Notes: generated from the sequence alone by a model not told the origin. Counted from the stretch's first letter, positions 7,416-16,367 are shown. The stretch: DNA of 44,915 bases from Lentisphaerota bacterium (GCA_015061845.1 SUVT01000011.1:1-44915), one strand, 5' to 3'. Made by a program: numbers and translations.

Positions 7416-9719
7416 TCAGAAGAGTGAGAAGCCCATGTTAAAGTGGAATCTCAGCTTGCTCTTGACTCCATCCTGATTGTTCAGGACAGGATACGCCAAA
7501 TCAAGTTTGATCGGAGCGTTCAGGGTCGGCAGCATGATTCTCAACCCGTAACCGATACCGATATTGGCATGGCTGAACGGATTCCTGCGCATATCAGTTG
7601 CACTTCCGACATCAACAAAAGCCGCACCGCGGATAAACCGCCAGATCGGATGGGAAAGTTCCGCAGTAAACAAATACATGAAGTTCCCGCCCATATTGTC
7701 GCCATAGCTGTCTGTAGGACCAATACTGCGATAGGGGAAACCGCGGACAGAGTCACCACCGCCGAGGAAGTAACGTTCATACAGCGGAGCATCATCATCC
7801 CAATCACTGAGCATACCGACCATACCGATCTTTGCCCCCATGGAAAGAATGAGCATTTTGTCAAAGAAGGAGATGTAATTGCTTCCTTTCACTTCCAATC
7901 TCACATAATCATGGGAACCGCCAAGAGCTTTGGAGGAGAAGGATGCCAACAGGTTGACGTTATAACCGGAAGTCGGAACCAATGCGCTGTCACGGGTATC
8001 TCTGTCAATAGAAAGATGGATCCGTCCGACATAATCGCTGCCGCGCTGGCTCCGCAGTTCAGGAGACAAATCCCGATCCATATGGTGGATCCGGACATGT
8101 TCAAACGTATAACCACCGCTGATGGAGGTAAAGTCATCAAAAATACGCTTCGTCAGAGCAGTCGTTACACCGATCCGTTCTTCTTCCCAATCATCGTACA
8201 TGACATTTCTCATATAGCCGGAAACATCCCAGCGGAGCGGAATCCCGAAAAGCCACGGTTCTGTAAAGTCTGCTTCAAAACTCATATTCTCTGTTCCGAC
8301 CAATGCAAGCAAACGCGCCCGCTGTCCACCGCCGGTAAAATAGTTCTTCGGATCAAGAATGTCCATGTTGCTGTGAGTCAATTCAACCATACCGGCAAGA
8401 CCATCGGAATCGGAATATCCCCCCCCGATTCTTGCATGGAGAAAGTTCTTTTCGTCAACTTTGATATCAATATCTTTGGTTCCTGCTTCCGGAGAATTGA
8501 CAGAAACCGCATCGACTTTGTGGAAGTATCCCATTCCCATCAGACGGCTGCGGGAGGCTTTGATCCGTTCTTTGTCAACGGCTTCTCCGGGTGCAATGGC
8601 AAGTTCCCGGCGGATCACATGATCCTTCGTCCAGCGGTTGCCGGATATATAAACTTCACGAACCTTGTAGGGAAGCCCTTCTTTCACTTCAAACACAACA
8701 TCAACTTTATGCGTCCGGAAGTCGGGGATCCGTACCGGTTTTGCCTGAAAATCAACATAACCGAGCGGAGAATAATCTTCCTCCAGCTTATCCACAGAAA
8801 GCCGTTCCAAAATCGAACTGTAAGGCTTTCCGGGAACAAGTTTGACCTTCTTCATCAAATCCTTATCAGAGAACCGGACACCGCCGCGGACACTGACATT
8901 GCCCACAGTGTAAGGTTCCCCTTCGTCAAGAACAAACACCAGGTCAACCTGTTCAGGCTTCCCTTCCACAGTGTTCATCTTCACCTGCTTCACCTTGAAA
9001 TCAAGATATCCCTTTTCCCAGTATGCTTCCCGCAGGCGGACAATATCGTTGCCGAGTTCCCGCTTATTCAAAAGACCGAGATTCAGGAGCGGGACCCAAC
9101 TGAACATGGATTCCTGGTTGACGATCCGGGATTCCAATTCAGAAGGCTTGAACGCTTTGCCGCCCTCAAACGTAACGCTGTTGATCTTTACTTTCAGATT
9201 TTCACGGATCTTGAACGTAACATTGATCCCGCCCTCAATATGCCGGGTCGGAAGATAGTTGATCGTAACATCATTCAGCCCCTCTTTAGTGTAAAACTCC
9301 CGTAAAGCAGCCAGCGTTTCGCTGAGACGTTTATCATTCAGCGGTGCCCCGACCGTCAGTGTCACAACTTCGGAAAGTTTCTTGGAATCGAATTTTTCAT
9401 TTCCTTCAAACTTGATGCTGCGGACGATGTCTTTCGGAACAACATGAAAAATCAAGTCCACATTTCCATCCGGCCGTTTCTTCATTTCGGAACGGATATC
9501 AGCAAAAAAACCGGTATTGTAAAGACGTTTGATGTCTTCATTCACGATCTGTTCGTCATAAGGGCTGCCTTTCCGGCTCTGAACATTGAAGTTCAAAATA
9601 TCTTTCCCGAAACGGTAAGAGCCTTCCTGACGGAATTCGACAGAGTTGATCTCCTGAGCAGTCAAACATGCTGTCATCAGAAAAAAGACAGCCGGGATCA
9701 AACCAAATACACGTCTCAT
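7416..9719 (-). CDS. bamA: Outer membrane protein assembly factor BamA
   Basis: BamA folds and inserts beta-barrel proteins into the outer membrane. I choose the start at 9719, 22 codons inside the longest open frame. It gives a clean signal peptide (MRRVFGLIPAVFFLMTACLTAQ) and is preceded by AAAGGAT, whereas the longer form overlaps dnaB. The 767-residue protein has five POTRA repeats in the first half (each near 75 residues, for example around NSVEFRQEGSYRF and RSIKFEGNEKFD) and a C-terminal barrel. It carries the conserved loop-6 type sequence YFLGGGDSVRGF and ends in phenylalanine, as outer-membrane barrels do. The presence of bamA shows a diderm cell. It directly follows dnaB (16 bases). 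Confidence 0.93.
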   Translation of the reverse strand: MRRVFGLIPAVFFLMTACLTAQEINSVEFRQEGSYRFGKDILNFNVQSRKGSPYDEQIVNEDIKRLYNTGFFADIRSEMKKRPDGNVDLIFHVVPKDIVRSIKFEGNEKFDSKKLSEVVTLTVGAPLNDKRLSETLAALREFYTKEGLNDVTINYLPTRHIEGGINVTFKIRENLKVKINSVTFEGGKAFKPSELESRIVNQESMFSWVPLLNLGLLNKRELGNDIVRLREAYWEKGYLDFKVKQVKMNTVEGKPEQVDLVFVLDEGEPYTVGNVSVRGGVRFSDKDLMKKVKLVPGKPYSSILERLSVDKLEEDYSPLGYVDFQAKPVRIPDFRTHKVDVVFEVKEGLPYKVREVYISGNRWTKDHVIRRELAIAPGEAVDKERIKASRSRLMGMGYFHKVDAVSVNSPEAGTKDIDIKVDEKNFLHARIGGGYSDSDGLAGMVELTHSNMDILDPKNYFTGGGQRARLLALVGTENMSFEADFTEPWLFGIPLRWDVSGYMRNVMYDDWEEERIGVTTALTKRIFDDFTSISGGYTFEHVRIHHMDRDLSPELRSQRGSDYVGRIHLSIDRDTRDSALVPTSGYNVNLLASFSSKALGGSHDYVRLEVKGSNYISFFDKMLILSMGAKIGMVGMLSDWDDDAPLYERYFLGGGDSVRGFPYRSIGPTDSYGDNMGGNFMYLFTAELSHPIWRFIRGAAFVDVGSATDMRRNPFSHANIGIGYGLRIMLPTLNAPIKLDLAYPVLNNQDGVKSKLRFHFNMGFSLF

Positions 9720-9735
9720 TTCAGGGGGATCCTTT

Positions 9736-11307
9736 CTATTCCTTGGCTGACTTCGGCACATCGCCATCGTCATATTTATGTTCAATGCAACGGAATTCCA
9801 TCAATTCTTTCACAAACTGTACCTTGACGGTACCGGTTTTTCCGTTACGGTTCTTTTCCACGATCAAATATGTGATTGCATCCTTTCCGGAACCTTCCTT
9901 GGAGTCTTCACGGTTACGGTGGATGAAGCAAACCACGTCGGCATCCTGTTCGATTGCCCCGGATTCACGCAAGTTACTCAATTTCGGAAGTGCATCAGCC
10001 TGTTTCTCAGTCTTTCCACCGCCGCCACCGCCTTTTTCGGTTTCACGGTTCAACTGGGCAAGAACAAGGATCGGAATATTCAGTTCTTTTGCAATTGCCT
10101 TCAAACCGCCGGAAATATTTGCAACGGTCACCTGACGGCTCTCTTCAGAACCTCCCGCTTTCATCAGCTGGAGGTAGTCGATCACGATCAGGTCGATATC
10201 TTCCTGTGCTTTCAGCTTTCTTGCCTTTGCACGGAGTTCATAAACAGAAATACCGGGAGTTGCGTCAATAAACAGTTCTGTTTTCCGCAAAGCAGCTACT
10301 GCCCCGGTCAATTTCGGGAGATCTGCCGGCTCAAACCGCCGTTCGTAAAATGCAGTGATCGGAATTTTTGCCTCCGTACAAAGCATACGCTGGGCGATCT
10401 GGGTATCGGTCATTTCCAAACTGAAGAATGCAACCCGTTTCCGGCGCGGTTCCACATCTTTGGAAATAATGTTCCGGATGATGTTCAATGCAAGTGCAGT
10501 TTTCCCGATGGAAGGACGTGCCGCAAGCACAAACATTTCACCGCGTTTCAAACCGCCTCCGATCAGTTTGTCAAGATCCGGAAATCCTGTGGGAATACCC
10601 GGTTCAACATCTCCCTGACCGATTGCGATCAATTCGTCAAAAGTCTTCCGCAAAATCTTTTTCAACGGACTGATTTCCGGCTGAACAAAGCTGTTGCGGA
10701 CATTAAAAATATCAGCTTCCACTTTATCCATGACAGTGCTGACATTTTCTGTACCGCCGCGGCAAAGTTCCACGGAGGAGGCACAGACACGCATCATTTC
10801 CCGGAGCATGGCGTAATCTTTCAGATGCTTGCACCAGGATTCCAGATGAGCGGTACTCGCAGCGTGCTGCTGGATTTCAAGAAGAACGATTTCCCCGCCG
10901 ATCTGATCCATCCGCATGTTCTTGCGGAGCCAGTCTGCAACGGAAAGTAAATCAATCGCCTGATTGTTGGCATTCAAACTCAAAATTGCTTCATAGATCA
11001 CTGCATGAACAGGATCCTGAAACATCACATTGGCAACGGATCTGAGATGGGTCCGTTCCGGAGATTCCCCTTTCTGGCGAAGCTCCTTTTTCAGAGAATC
11101 GGAGGTCTGCTGAACCCCCATAGTAGACAAGACAGTATCAAGAGAAGAACTGTCGAGCAAAATAGCAGACAGAACACAGCGTTCTGTCTCAAAGTCGTAA
11201 AGACGCGGATCCGCGGGCATCAATTTTGACGCTCGCGGACCAGCATTTTTCTGCTGTGCGGAACCTTCGCCGGAGCGGGGTTCCGCATATGTAGCATGTT
11301 CCGGCAT
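9736..11307 (-). CDS. dnaB: Replicative DNA helicase DnaB
   Basis: DnaB is the hexameric helicase that moves at the replication fork. The protein has 523 residues, somewhat longer than usual. The N-terminal domain (about 35-140) holds the expected start FETERCVLSAILLDSSSL but has an N-terminal extension of about 34 residues and an extra loop at about 66-90. The RecA-like domain carries Walker A ARPSIGKT (263-270), Walker B region LIVIDYLQL and a Gly-rich insertion before DLRESG-type sequence (KLSNLRESGAIEQDAD). No intein is seen. The ATG at 11307 lacks a clear ribosome site; the ATG at 11220 (residue 30) is an alternative start. It lies 10 bases after rplI, as in many bacteria. Confidence 0.93.
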   Translation of the reverse strand: MPEHATYAEPRSGEGSAQQKNAGPRASKLMPADPRLYDFETERCVLSAILLDSSSLDTVLSTMGVQQTSDSLKKELRQKGESPERTHLRSVANVMFQDPVHAVIYEAILSLNANNQAIDLLSVADWLRKNMRMDQIGGEIVLLEIQQHAASTAHLESWCKHLKDYAMLREMMRVCASSVELCRGGTENVSTVMDKVEADIFNVRNSFVQPEISPLKKILRKTFDELIAIGQGDVEPGIPTGFPDLDKLIGGGLKRGEMFVLAARPSIGKTALALNIIRNIISKDVEPRRKRVAFFSLEMTDTQIAQRMLCTEAKIPITAFYERRFEPADLPKLTGAVAALRKTELFIDATPGISVYELRAKARKLKAQEDIDLIVIDYLQLMKAGGSEESRQVTVANISGGLKAIAKELNIPILVLAQLNRETEKGGGGGGKTEKQADALPKLSNLRESGAIEQDADVVCFIHRNREDSKEGSGKDAITYLIVEKNRNGKTGTVKVQFVKELMEFRCIEHKYDDGDVPKSAKE

Positions 11308-11317
11308 AAAATTACCG

Positions 11318-11773
11318 TCAGACAGCTCTGGAAACTTTCACGTTGAGATCCATGCGGACCTTCTGGTGAAGTTTAAGGGTAACAACAAAGTCACCGAGTG
11401 TGCGGATTGCTTCCGGAATGATAACACGCTGGTGATCCAGCTTGATACCGTTGGCAGCAATTGCGTCTGCGATCATGCGGTCAGAAACGGAACCGAAAAG
11501 GTGTCCGTCTTCAGAAGCCTGTGTGAAGATCTCAATATTGAGAGCTGCGAGTTTTTCAGAGAGAGCCTGAGCTGCAGCGAGTTCTTCCTGACGTTTAGCT
11601 TCGATCTTTTCTTTCTGAGCAGCAAGCTGACGGAGAGCGGAAGTGGTAGCAACCGCTGCAAGTTTGCGGGGGATCAGAAAGTTTCTGCCATAACCGGCAG
11701 CAACATTGATCTCTTCACCTGCAAGACCAAGGTCTTCCACATCCTGCAAAAGGATCAGTTTCATGGTAGCCAT
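11318..11773 (-). CDS. rplI: 50S ribosomal protein L9
   Basis: L9 binds 23S rRNA and forms an extended two-domain protein on the large subunit. The 151 residues show the N-terminal signature (LILLQDVEDLGLAGEEINVAAGYGRNF region), a long lysine- and glutamate-rich connecting helix (about 45-80) and the C-terminal domain. The start at 11773 is supported by a GAAGGAAGGAAA sequence a few bases upstream; ATG codon 4 is a second in-frame possibility. It sits between rpsR and dnaB in the classical cluster. Confidence 0.96.
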   Translation of the reverse strand: MATMKLILLQDVEDLGLAGEEINVAAGYGRNFLIPRKLAAVATTSALRQLAAQKEKIEAKRQEELAAAQALSEKLAALNIEIFTQASEDGHLFGSVSDRMIADAIAANGIKLDHQRVIIPEAIRTLGDFVVTLKLHQKVRMDLNVKVSRAV

Positions 11774-11806
11774 AGTAAATTTCCTTCCTTCGTTAGTGTA
11801 TTCAGA

Positions 11807-12046
11807 TTAGAGAACCAAGCTCACAATACGGGCTCTCTTGACGGCAACGCTCAGCATCTTCTGGTGCTGGAGGCATGTACCGGTAATACGGCGGGGAAGA
11901 ATACGACCCTTTTCTGTCTGGAACTTCTTCAGAAGTTCAGCATCTTTGAAGTCGATGAAGTTGATTTTGCTTTCGCAGAATCTGCAAATTTTCGGCTTGA
12001 CAGTGCGTCTTTTCAGGCGACGCTTCTTGTTCTGCATCATTGCCAT
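11807..12046 (-). CDS. rpsR: 30S ribosomal protein S18
   Basis: A 79-residue basic protein with the S18 core ([16 protein letters not shown] and [12 protein letters not shown]). S18 binds with S6 on the platform of the small subunit. It keeps a CxxC pair near the N-terminus and a later cysteine, which suggests the zinc-type version of S18. AGGAG precedes the start, and the gene lies between ssb and rplI. Confidence 0.97.
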   Translation of the reverse strand: MAMMQNKKRRLKRRTVKPKICRFCESKINFIDFKDAELLKKFQTEKGRILPRRITGTCLQHQKMLSVAVKRARIVSLVL

Positions 12047-12086
12047 GTTTTGTACTCCTGTATGGATTTATACTGTTTGATTTCGA

Positions 12087-12722
12087 TCAAAACGGGATGT
12101 CATCTTCAATTCCGGCAATATCTTCCGGCGGCATCGGCGGAGGAAGATCGGCAGGATCATTGGAAACCTGCGGAGGAAGTCCTCCGCGCACTCCCTGCGG
12201 CGCAGCAGGTCTGTTGTAAGGCTGCTGGTAACCACCGGGTTGCTGATATCCATTGCTCTGCTGGTATCCGCCATCCTGCTGATACTGGGTGCGATACTGG
12301 GAACGCGGCGCATATCCGCCTTCAGGTCCATCCTGCGGAACCTGACGCTGACGGTATGACTGCTGTTGCGGCGGCGGAGGCATCCCTGCCGGATCACCAC
12401 CCATATCACGGCGGTCAAGGAACTGTACCCGTTCTGCGGTCACCCGGAGACGGGAACGTTTCTTCTGTTCCTTATCCGTCCACTGATCATACTGAAGACG
12501 ACCCTCGATGAACACTGAGGAACCTTTCTGAATAAATTTTCCGCAAGCTTCTGCCTGTTTTTCCCAGACAATGATCTCCACAAAACAAGGTTCGTCACGA
12601 TCCTGTCCACGGCGGTTAACAGCAATGCCGAATTCACAGACAGCTGATCCGGACGGTGTATAGCGAAGTTCCGGTTCGCGGGTCAGATTTCCCATAAGAA
12701 ATACTTTATTCAGAGATGCCAT
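12087..12722 (-). CDS. ssb: Single-stranded DNA-binding protein
   Basis: SSB coats single-stranded DNA and recruits repair and replication partners. The first 110 or so residues form the OB-fold (MASLNKVFLMGNLTREPELR, IVWEKQAEACGKFIQKGSSV). Residues from about 115 to 190 form a disordered linker very rich in Gln, Tyr, Gly and Pro with repeated GGYQQ-type units. The protein ends in the acidic tip DDIPF that binds partner proteins. At 211 residues it is at the long end for the family because of the linker. It lies between rpsF and rpsR. Confidence 0.96.
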   Translation of the reverse strand: MASLNKVFLMGNLTREPELRYTPSGSAVCEFGIAVNRRGQDRDEPCFVEIIVWEKQAEACGKFIQKGSSVFIEGRLQYDQWTDKEQKKRSRLRVTAERVQFLDRRDMGGDPAGMPPPPQQQSYRQRQVPQDGPEGGYAPRSQYRTQYQQDGGYQQSNGYQQPGGYQQPYNRPAAPQGVRGGLPPQVSNDPADLPPPMPPEDIAGIEDDIPF

Positions 12723-12751
12723 AGTGTCCTCCTCGGTCCCTTAGGATTTAA

Positions 12752-13081
12752 TTATTCCGCCAGAGTTGCTCCGGCAATTGCCGGGACGCCTTCCGGACGT
12801 TCGTAGTTCACGATCAGAATTCTGATCACGCGTTCATCCAGACGGTACATGTTGCGGACTTCTTTGCATTTCAGTGCATCAAGCTCGAAAACATAATCCC
12901 AGTAGATACCGGTTTTACGCTTCTTGATTTCCCGGGCAAACTGCTTGCGACCCATTTCGTTGGCCTCGACCAGCTTTCCACCCATGCTTTCAAGATTCTT
13001 TCCGAATTCTTCGGAAAAAGCCTTGCCCTCGTCCTCGACTTTTCTGACGTCAAGGATGAATACTGCTTCATACTTTTTCAA
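12752..13081 (-). CDS. rpsF: 30S ribosomal protein S6, TTG start
   Basis: The 109-residue protein shows the S6 pattern (KKYEAVFILDVRK at the start, GRKQFAREIKKRKTGIYWDYVFE in the middle, with the end near IRILIVNYERP). S6 pairs with S18. The initiation codon is TTG at 13081-13079, positioned 7 bases after a strong AGGAGG on the minus strand; no ATG is available at that point. A weak start codon with a strong ribosome site may tune S6 output. It opens the rpsF-ssb-rpsR-rplI-dnaB set. Confidence 0.95.
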   Translation of the reverse strand: MKKYEAVFILDVRKVEDEGKAFSEEFGKNLESMGGKLVEANEMGRKQFAREIKKRKTGIYWDYVFELDALKCKEVRNMYRLDERVIRILIVNYERPEGVPAIAGATLAE

Positions 13082-13133
13082 GACTCCACCTCCTGTGGTG
13101 TGTTATATTTTTATTGGAATGATGTTCCGTTTC

Positions 13134-13739
13134 TTATTCTTCCGGTCTCACCGCGGTATTCACCGGGTTGAACCGGCACATCGCCTCTTCTATCCCGCGT
13201 CTCTGGAGCAGTTCCAATGCTTCCACGGCTTTATCAAGCAGAGATTCATAAGCTTCACGCTCTGCCCCGGAAAATCTGCCAAGCACATAATCCGGATCCC
13301 GTTTGGAACCATCTGTCCCGATCCCGATCCGCAACCTGGGAAAGTTTTCCGTCCCAAGCGCTTCAATGATAGATTTCATCCCGTTGTGACCCGCACTTCC
13401 ACCGTTCTTCCGCAAACGCATCCGTCCGACAGGAAGATCAATGTCATCATAGATCACCAGGATCTCCGACGGCTTGAGAGATTCCCCTCTCACCACCGGA
13501 AGCACCGCATTCCCACTCAAATTCATGAAGGTCAGCGGTTTGAGAACGATCAGTTTCTCACCGGCGAAACTCCCTTCGCGGGCTTCCCCGCCACGGGCAT
13601 TCCGCTCCCGGAACGCTTTCACATGTCTGGCTAAAAAACGGTCCGCTACATCAAATCCGGCATTGTGCCGTGTCCCGGCATATTCACTTCCCGGATTGCC
13701 CAATCCTACAATCAGGCGGCAGCTTCCGATCCCAGCCAT
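13134..13739 (-). CDS. pth: Peptidyl-tRNA hydrolase
   Basis: Pth releases peptides from peptidyl-tRNA dropped by ribosomes. The 201-residue protein has the family opening LIVGLGNPGSEYAGTRHNAG with the expected catalytic His25, then LKPLTFMNLSG, the IYDDIDLPVGR segment and GGSAGHNGMKSI. It follows rplY by 21 bases and precedes rpsF by 52 bases in the same direction. Confidence 0.96.
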   Translation of the reverse strand: MAGIGSCRLIVGLGNPGSEYAGTRHNAGFDVADRFLARHVKAFRERNARGGEAREGSFAGEKLIVLKPLTFMNLSGNAVLPVVRGESLKPSEILVIYDDIDLPVGRMRLRKNGGSAGHNGMKSIIEALGTENFPRLRIGIGTDGSKRDPDYVLGRFSGAEREAYESLLDKAVEALELLQRRGIEEAMCRFNPVNTAVRPEE

Positions 13740-13760
13740 CGTGAAATGCTTCCCGTAATC

Positions 13761-14417
13761 TTATTTCTTAGCGGCTTCACGAGCAGCAGCGCGTTCTGCT
13801 TTCTCTTTTTCGCCGATAACTTCGGGTTCATTTGCTCCGGCTTCTGCAGGGAGATCTTCCTTGACAGCAGCAGGATCAATCACTGCGAACAGGGTAACAT
13901 CGCCGTGGGTCTTTGCGGTAACGCCTTCGGGAAGAGCGAGATCGCGGACGCGGAATGCAGCACCCATTTCAACACCGGAGATGTCTGCAACGATCGCTTC
14001 AGGAAGCTGACCGGGGAGGCATTCGACTTCGATTTCGTGAACATATTCTTCCAGCATTCCGCCTTTGCCGCATCCAACAGGATCAGCATGGCCGCGATGC
14101 AGAGGAACAGCTGCAGTGATGGGTTTGGTCATATCAACTGCAAGGAAGTCAATGTGGCTTGCTTTGCCTTTGATAAAGTTGTTCTGAACTTCTTTCACCA
14201 GAACCAGTGTTTCAGCTCCGTCTTCCATCAGGGAGACCAGGTTGAATTCAAACTTCTGGAGAGATTCCCATTCGGACATGAGAACCGCAACGTTCTTCGG
14301 GGTTGTGGTTTTGCTGTAAACAACAGCAGGGATCATTCCCTTGGCTCTGACTCTGCGGGCTTCGTTGCTGCCTTTTGCAGCGCGGGAAGTCACATTGAGA
14401 ACATGTTTTGTTGCCAT
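13761..14417 (-). CDS. rplY: 50S ribosomal protein L25 (Ctc/TL5 long form)
   Basis: A 218-residue protein of the long L25 family that binds 5S rRNA. It has the N-terminal L25 domain (about 1-95, with VYSKTTTPKNVAV) and the C-terminal TL5-like beta domain (about 96-190, with EIEVECLPGQLPE and GVTAKTHGDVTLF). The tail is rich in Ala, Glu and Lys. AAAGGAT precedes the ATG. Location between prs and pth is the common arrangement. Confidence 0.95.
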   Translation of the reverse strand: MATKHVLNVTSRAAKGSNEARRVRAKGMIPAVVYSKTTTPKNVAVLMSEWESLQKFEFNLVSLMEDGAETLVLVKEVQNNFIKGKASHIDFLAVDMTKPITAAVPLHRGHADPVGCGKGGMLEEYVHEIEVECLPGQLPEAIVADISGVEMGAAFRVRDLALPEGVTAKTHGDVTLFAVIDPAAVKEDLPAEAGANEPEVIGEKEKAERAAAREAAKK

Positions 14418-14451
14418 TATGTATCCTTTCGTTTTATGAAATTGCTTTACC

Positions 14452-15423
14452 TTAAAGCAGATTATCTGTCATGGAATCATCTCTGAAAAGACAGGAGATG
14501 GATTCGCTCTGGTGAATTCGTCTGATCGCTTCCGCAAACATCGGTGCAGTACAGAGAACTTTCAGCTTCGGACCGGAAACTGCCTGCGGGACCGTGTTGG
14601 TCGTGATCAGTTCTTCGATCGGACTGTTGTTCAGTTTTTCCATTCCCTTTTCATTCAGAAGAGAGTGGGAAACAACAGCGTAAACTTTCTTCGCACCTTC
14701 ACGTTTCAGAAGCTCTGCAGCACCGCAAAGCGTTCCGGCTGTGGAGGTCATATCGTCTGTGATGATACAGTTACGTCCTTTGACATCTCCGACAAGATGA
14801 GAGGATTCTACGGTAGTGGCATCCACACGGCGCTTTGCAACAACAGCAAAACCACAGTTCAGTTTGTCTGCAAAAGAGTGCGCCATCTTGACACTGCCGG
14901 AGTCAGGAGAAACAACCACGGAATCCGGTCCGACATGCGCCTGTGTACGAAGATATTTAATAAGGATGGGAGATGCATAAACATGATCCACAGGGATATC
15001 AAAGAATCCCTGGATCTGCTGACAGTGCAAATCCATTGCGAGAACACGGTTCGCACCAGCCTTGGTCAGAAGATTTGCCACCAGCTTCGCCGTAATAGGC
15101 ACGCGGGGACGGTCTTTTCTGTCCTGACGGGCATAACCGTAGTAAGGAAGAACTGCTGTGATCCGGGCTGCAGATGCACGCTTTGCAGCATCAATCATGA
15201 TCAAGAGTTCCATCAGGTTTTCGTTCGCCGGACAGCAGGTCGGCTGAACAATATACATGTCTGCATTACGGAGATTATCGGTGTACTGAACGAAAATTTC
15301 TCCATCAGGGAAGCGTTGAATTGTTGCATGGCCAAGCTCAACGTGCAGATGCTTTGCAATTGCCTCCGAAAGTTCGGGGTTCGCTGTTCCGCTGTAAAGC
15401 CTGATTTCTGTACTGCTTCTCAT
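14452..15423 (-). CDS. prs: Ribose-phosphate pyrophosphokinase
   Basis: Prs makes phosphoribosyl pyrophosphate from ribose 5-phosphate and ATP for nucleotide, histidine and tryptophan synthesis. The 323-residue protein shows LYSGTANPELSEAIA at the start and the flexible-loop region YARQDRKDRPR. It also has DLHCQQIQGFFDIPVDH, VVSPDSGSVKMA and the PRPP-binding loop IITDDMTSTAGT. It is the first gene of the leftward ribosomal/replication cluster and has a leader of about 200 bases with a strong promoter and a large RNA fold. Confidence 0.97.
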   Translation of the reverse strand: MRSSTEIRLYSGTANPELSEAIAKHLHVELGHATIQRFPDGEIFVQYTDNLRNADMYIVQPTCCPANENLMELLIMIDAAKRASAARITAVLPYYGYARQDRKDRPRVPITAKLVANLLTKAGANRVLAMDLHCQQIQGFFDIPVDHVYASPILIKYLRTQAHVGPDSVVVSPDSGSVKMAHSFADKLNCGFAVVAKRRVDATTVESSHLVGDVKGRNCIITDDMTSTAGTLCGAAELLKREGAKKVYAVVSHSLLNEKGMEKLNNSPIEELITTNTVPQAVSGPKLKVLCTAPMFAEAIRRIHQSESISCLFRDDSMTDNLL

Positions 15424-15487
15424 TTTCCCTTCATGGCCTCCATAAAAAGGTGTTTCTACTCTTGAGACTTGAAGGGGAAATAACCTG

Positions 15488-15622
15488 TCCGCACAATCCC
15501 CGTGCAGACCAAGTTTGATACAACCTTATGGGTGCGTCTGCTGAACTCATGTTCATGCCATATCTTCTGCTCGCAGACTCTGTATCCTTTCCGGATCAAG
15601 GCTCATTACTATAATTCTTGGT
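15488..15622 (-). ncRNA. Structured 5' leader of prs, class not recognised
   Basis: On the minus strand the transcript can fold into a long nested hairpin. ACCAAG (15622-15617) pairs with CTTGGT (15513-15508), GATACA (15586-15581) with TGTATC (15522-15517), GTCTGC (15578-15573) with GCAGAC (15541-15536), and TGAAC/GTTCA close the tip. Directly after it, GTCTGCAC (15510-15503) can pair with GTGCGGAC (15495-15488). The bases of GTCT belong to both helices, so the two folds exclude each other at that point. No run of T follows, so a terminator is not seen. It could be a regulatory leader, or a separate small RNA such as a 6S-like RNA; it matches no riboswitch consensus that I can recall. Confidence 0.45.
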
Positions 15623-15627
15623 CTGAT

Positions 15628-15656
15628 AATTTACACCCATTTCTGCCGTTTGTCAA
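15628..15656 (-). promoter_or_regulatory. Strong promoter of the prs cluster
   Basis: On the minus strand TTGACA (15656-15651), an exact 17-base spacer and TAAATT (15633-15628) predict a start near 15621, about 200 bases before the prs start codon. Confidence 0.75.
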
Positions 15657-15795
15657 ATTTTTTCAGAAAAAAAGATGATAAATCTATGAAAAAAAGTGAT
15701 TTATACATTCAAAATTATTTTTGCAGCACAGAAAAAATTCTATCTTTTACTGTTCACTATGATAATATTTTCTTGATTATCGCCCCCCTGATTAC

Positions 15796-15823
15796 TTGAA
15801 AAGATCTTTTTTGGTATTATATT
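15796..15823 (+). promoter_or_regulatory. Likely promoter of the acetyltransferase gene
   Basis: TTGAAA (15796-15801), a 16-base spacer and TATATT (15818-15823) stand just before the ribosome site (AAGGAG at 15839-15844) of the gene starting at 15852. The region 15660-15795 is AT-rich and I see nothing else in it. Confidence 0.5.
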
Positions 15824-15851
15824 CCCTCAACATAACTGAAGGAGAGCTGAA

Positions 15852-16367
15852 ATGAGATTGTTGTGTTACATCATATATAAAATATCGACAAGAATACAAA
15901 AATTGAAATCCCATGTTCTGGGGTACTACTATTCCAAAATTTTCAAAAGCTGCGGCAAAAAACGTCCTCAAATCAATCGACAGGTTGTTTTCAGTCAGCC
16001 CCGAAACATCGAATGTGGTTCCGGCGTGACCATTAATCCCCAGTGTTATTTTGCCGGAAAGGGCGGGATCATCCTTGGCGATGATGTTACCATCAGTGCC
16101 GGTGCCAAAATTCTGAGCAGTTCATTGAATGTTGTTGACGGTATTATCCAGAAGCGTCACATCCATAAACCTGTAAAGATAGGGAATGGCACCTGGATCG
16201 GCGCCGGAGCGATCATATGTCCCGGAGTCACGATTGGAGAAAATTCGATTATAGCTGCAGGAGCTGTTGTCACGAAAGACATGCCATCGGGCAGTCTTAT
16301 TGGAGGCATTCCTGCGAAAGTGATCCGTCCGTTAAAAGCAGATAAATCTGCAGAACAAACCGCTTGA
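15852..16367 (+). CDS. Hexapeptide-repeat O-acetyltransferase
   Basis: The 171-residue protein has a left-handed beta-helix made of hexapeptide repeats (about 50-155, for example IGNGTWIGAGAIICPGVTIG), as in maltose/galactoside acetyltransferases and sugar-modifying enzymes of surface polysaccharides. The histidine-containing segment KRHIHKPVKIG is where the catalytic His of this group lies. The ending GGIPAKVIRPL is typical. The N-terminal 30 residues are basic with some hydrophobic residues. It probably acetylates a sugar or glycolipid precursor in the cytoplasm; the substrate cannot be told. It stands alone between the prs leader and tRNA-Phe. Confidence 0.85.
   Translation: MRLLCYIIYKISTRIQKLKSHVLGYYYSKIFKSCGKKRPQINRQVVFSQPRNIECGSGVTINPQCYFAGKGGIILGDDVTISAGAKILSSSLNVVDGIIQKRHIHKPVKIGNGTWIGAGAIICPGVTIGENSIIAAGAVVTKDMPSGSLIGGIPAKVIRPLKADKSAEQTA

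Noticed and set aside
5213-9305. Long plus-strand open frames (5213-6655, 7443-9305) opposite the helicase and bamA
   Set aside because: They lie antisense to well-identified genes, have low-complexity Cys/His/Phe-rich translations, no ribosome sites and no domain motifs.
9778-12511. Plus-strand open frames opposite dnaB, rplI, rpsR and ssb
   Set aside because: They are shadows of highly conserved genes on the other strand.
15488-15622. SRP RNA or tmRNA in the prs leader
   Set aside because: A CCGGAAAGG sequence looks a little like the SRP tetraloop, but the rest of the helix-8 consensus is missing, and there are no tRNA-like ends for tmRNA.
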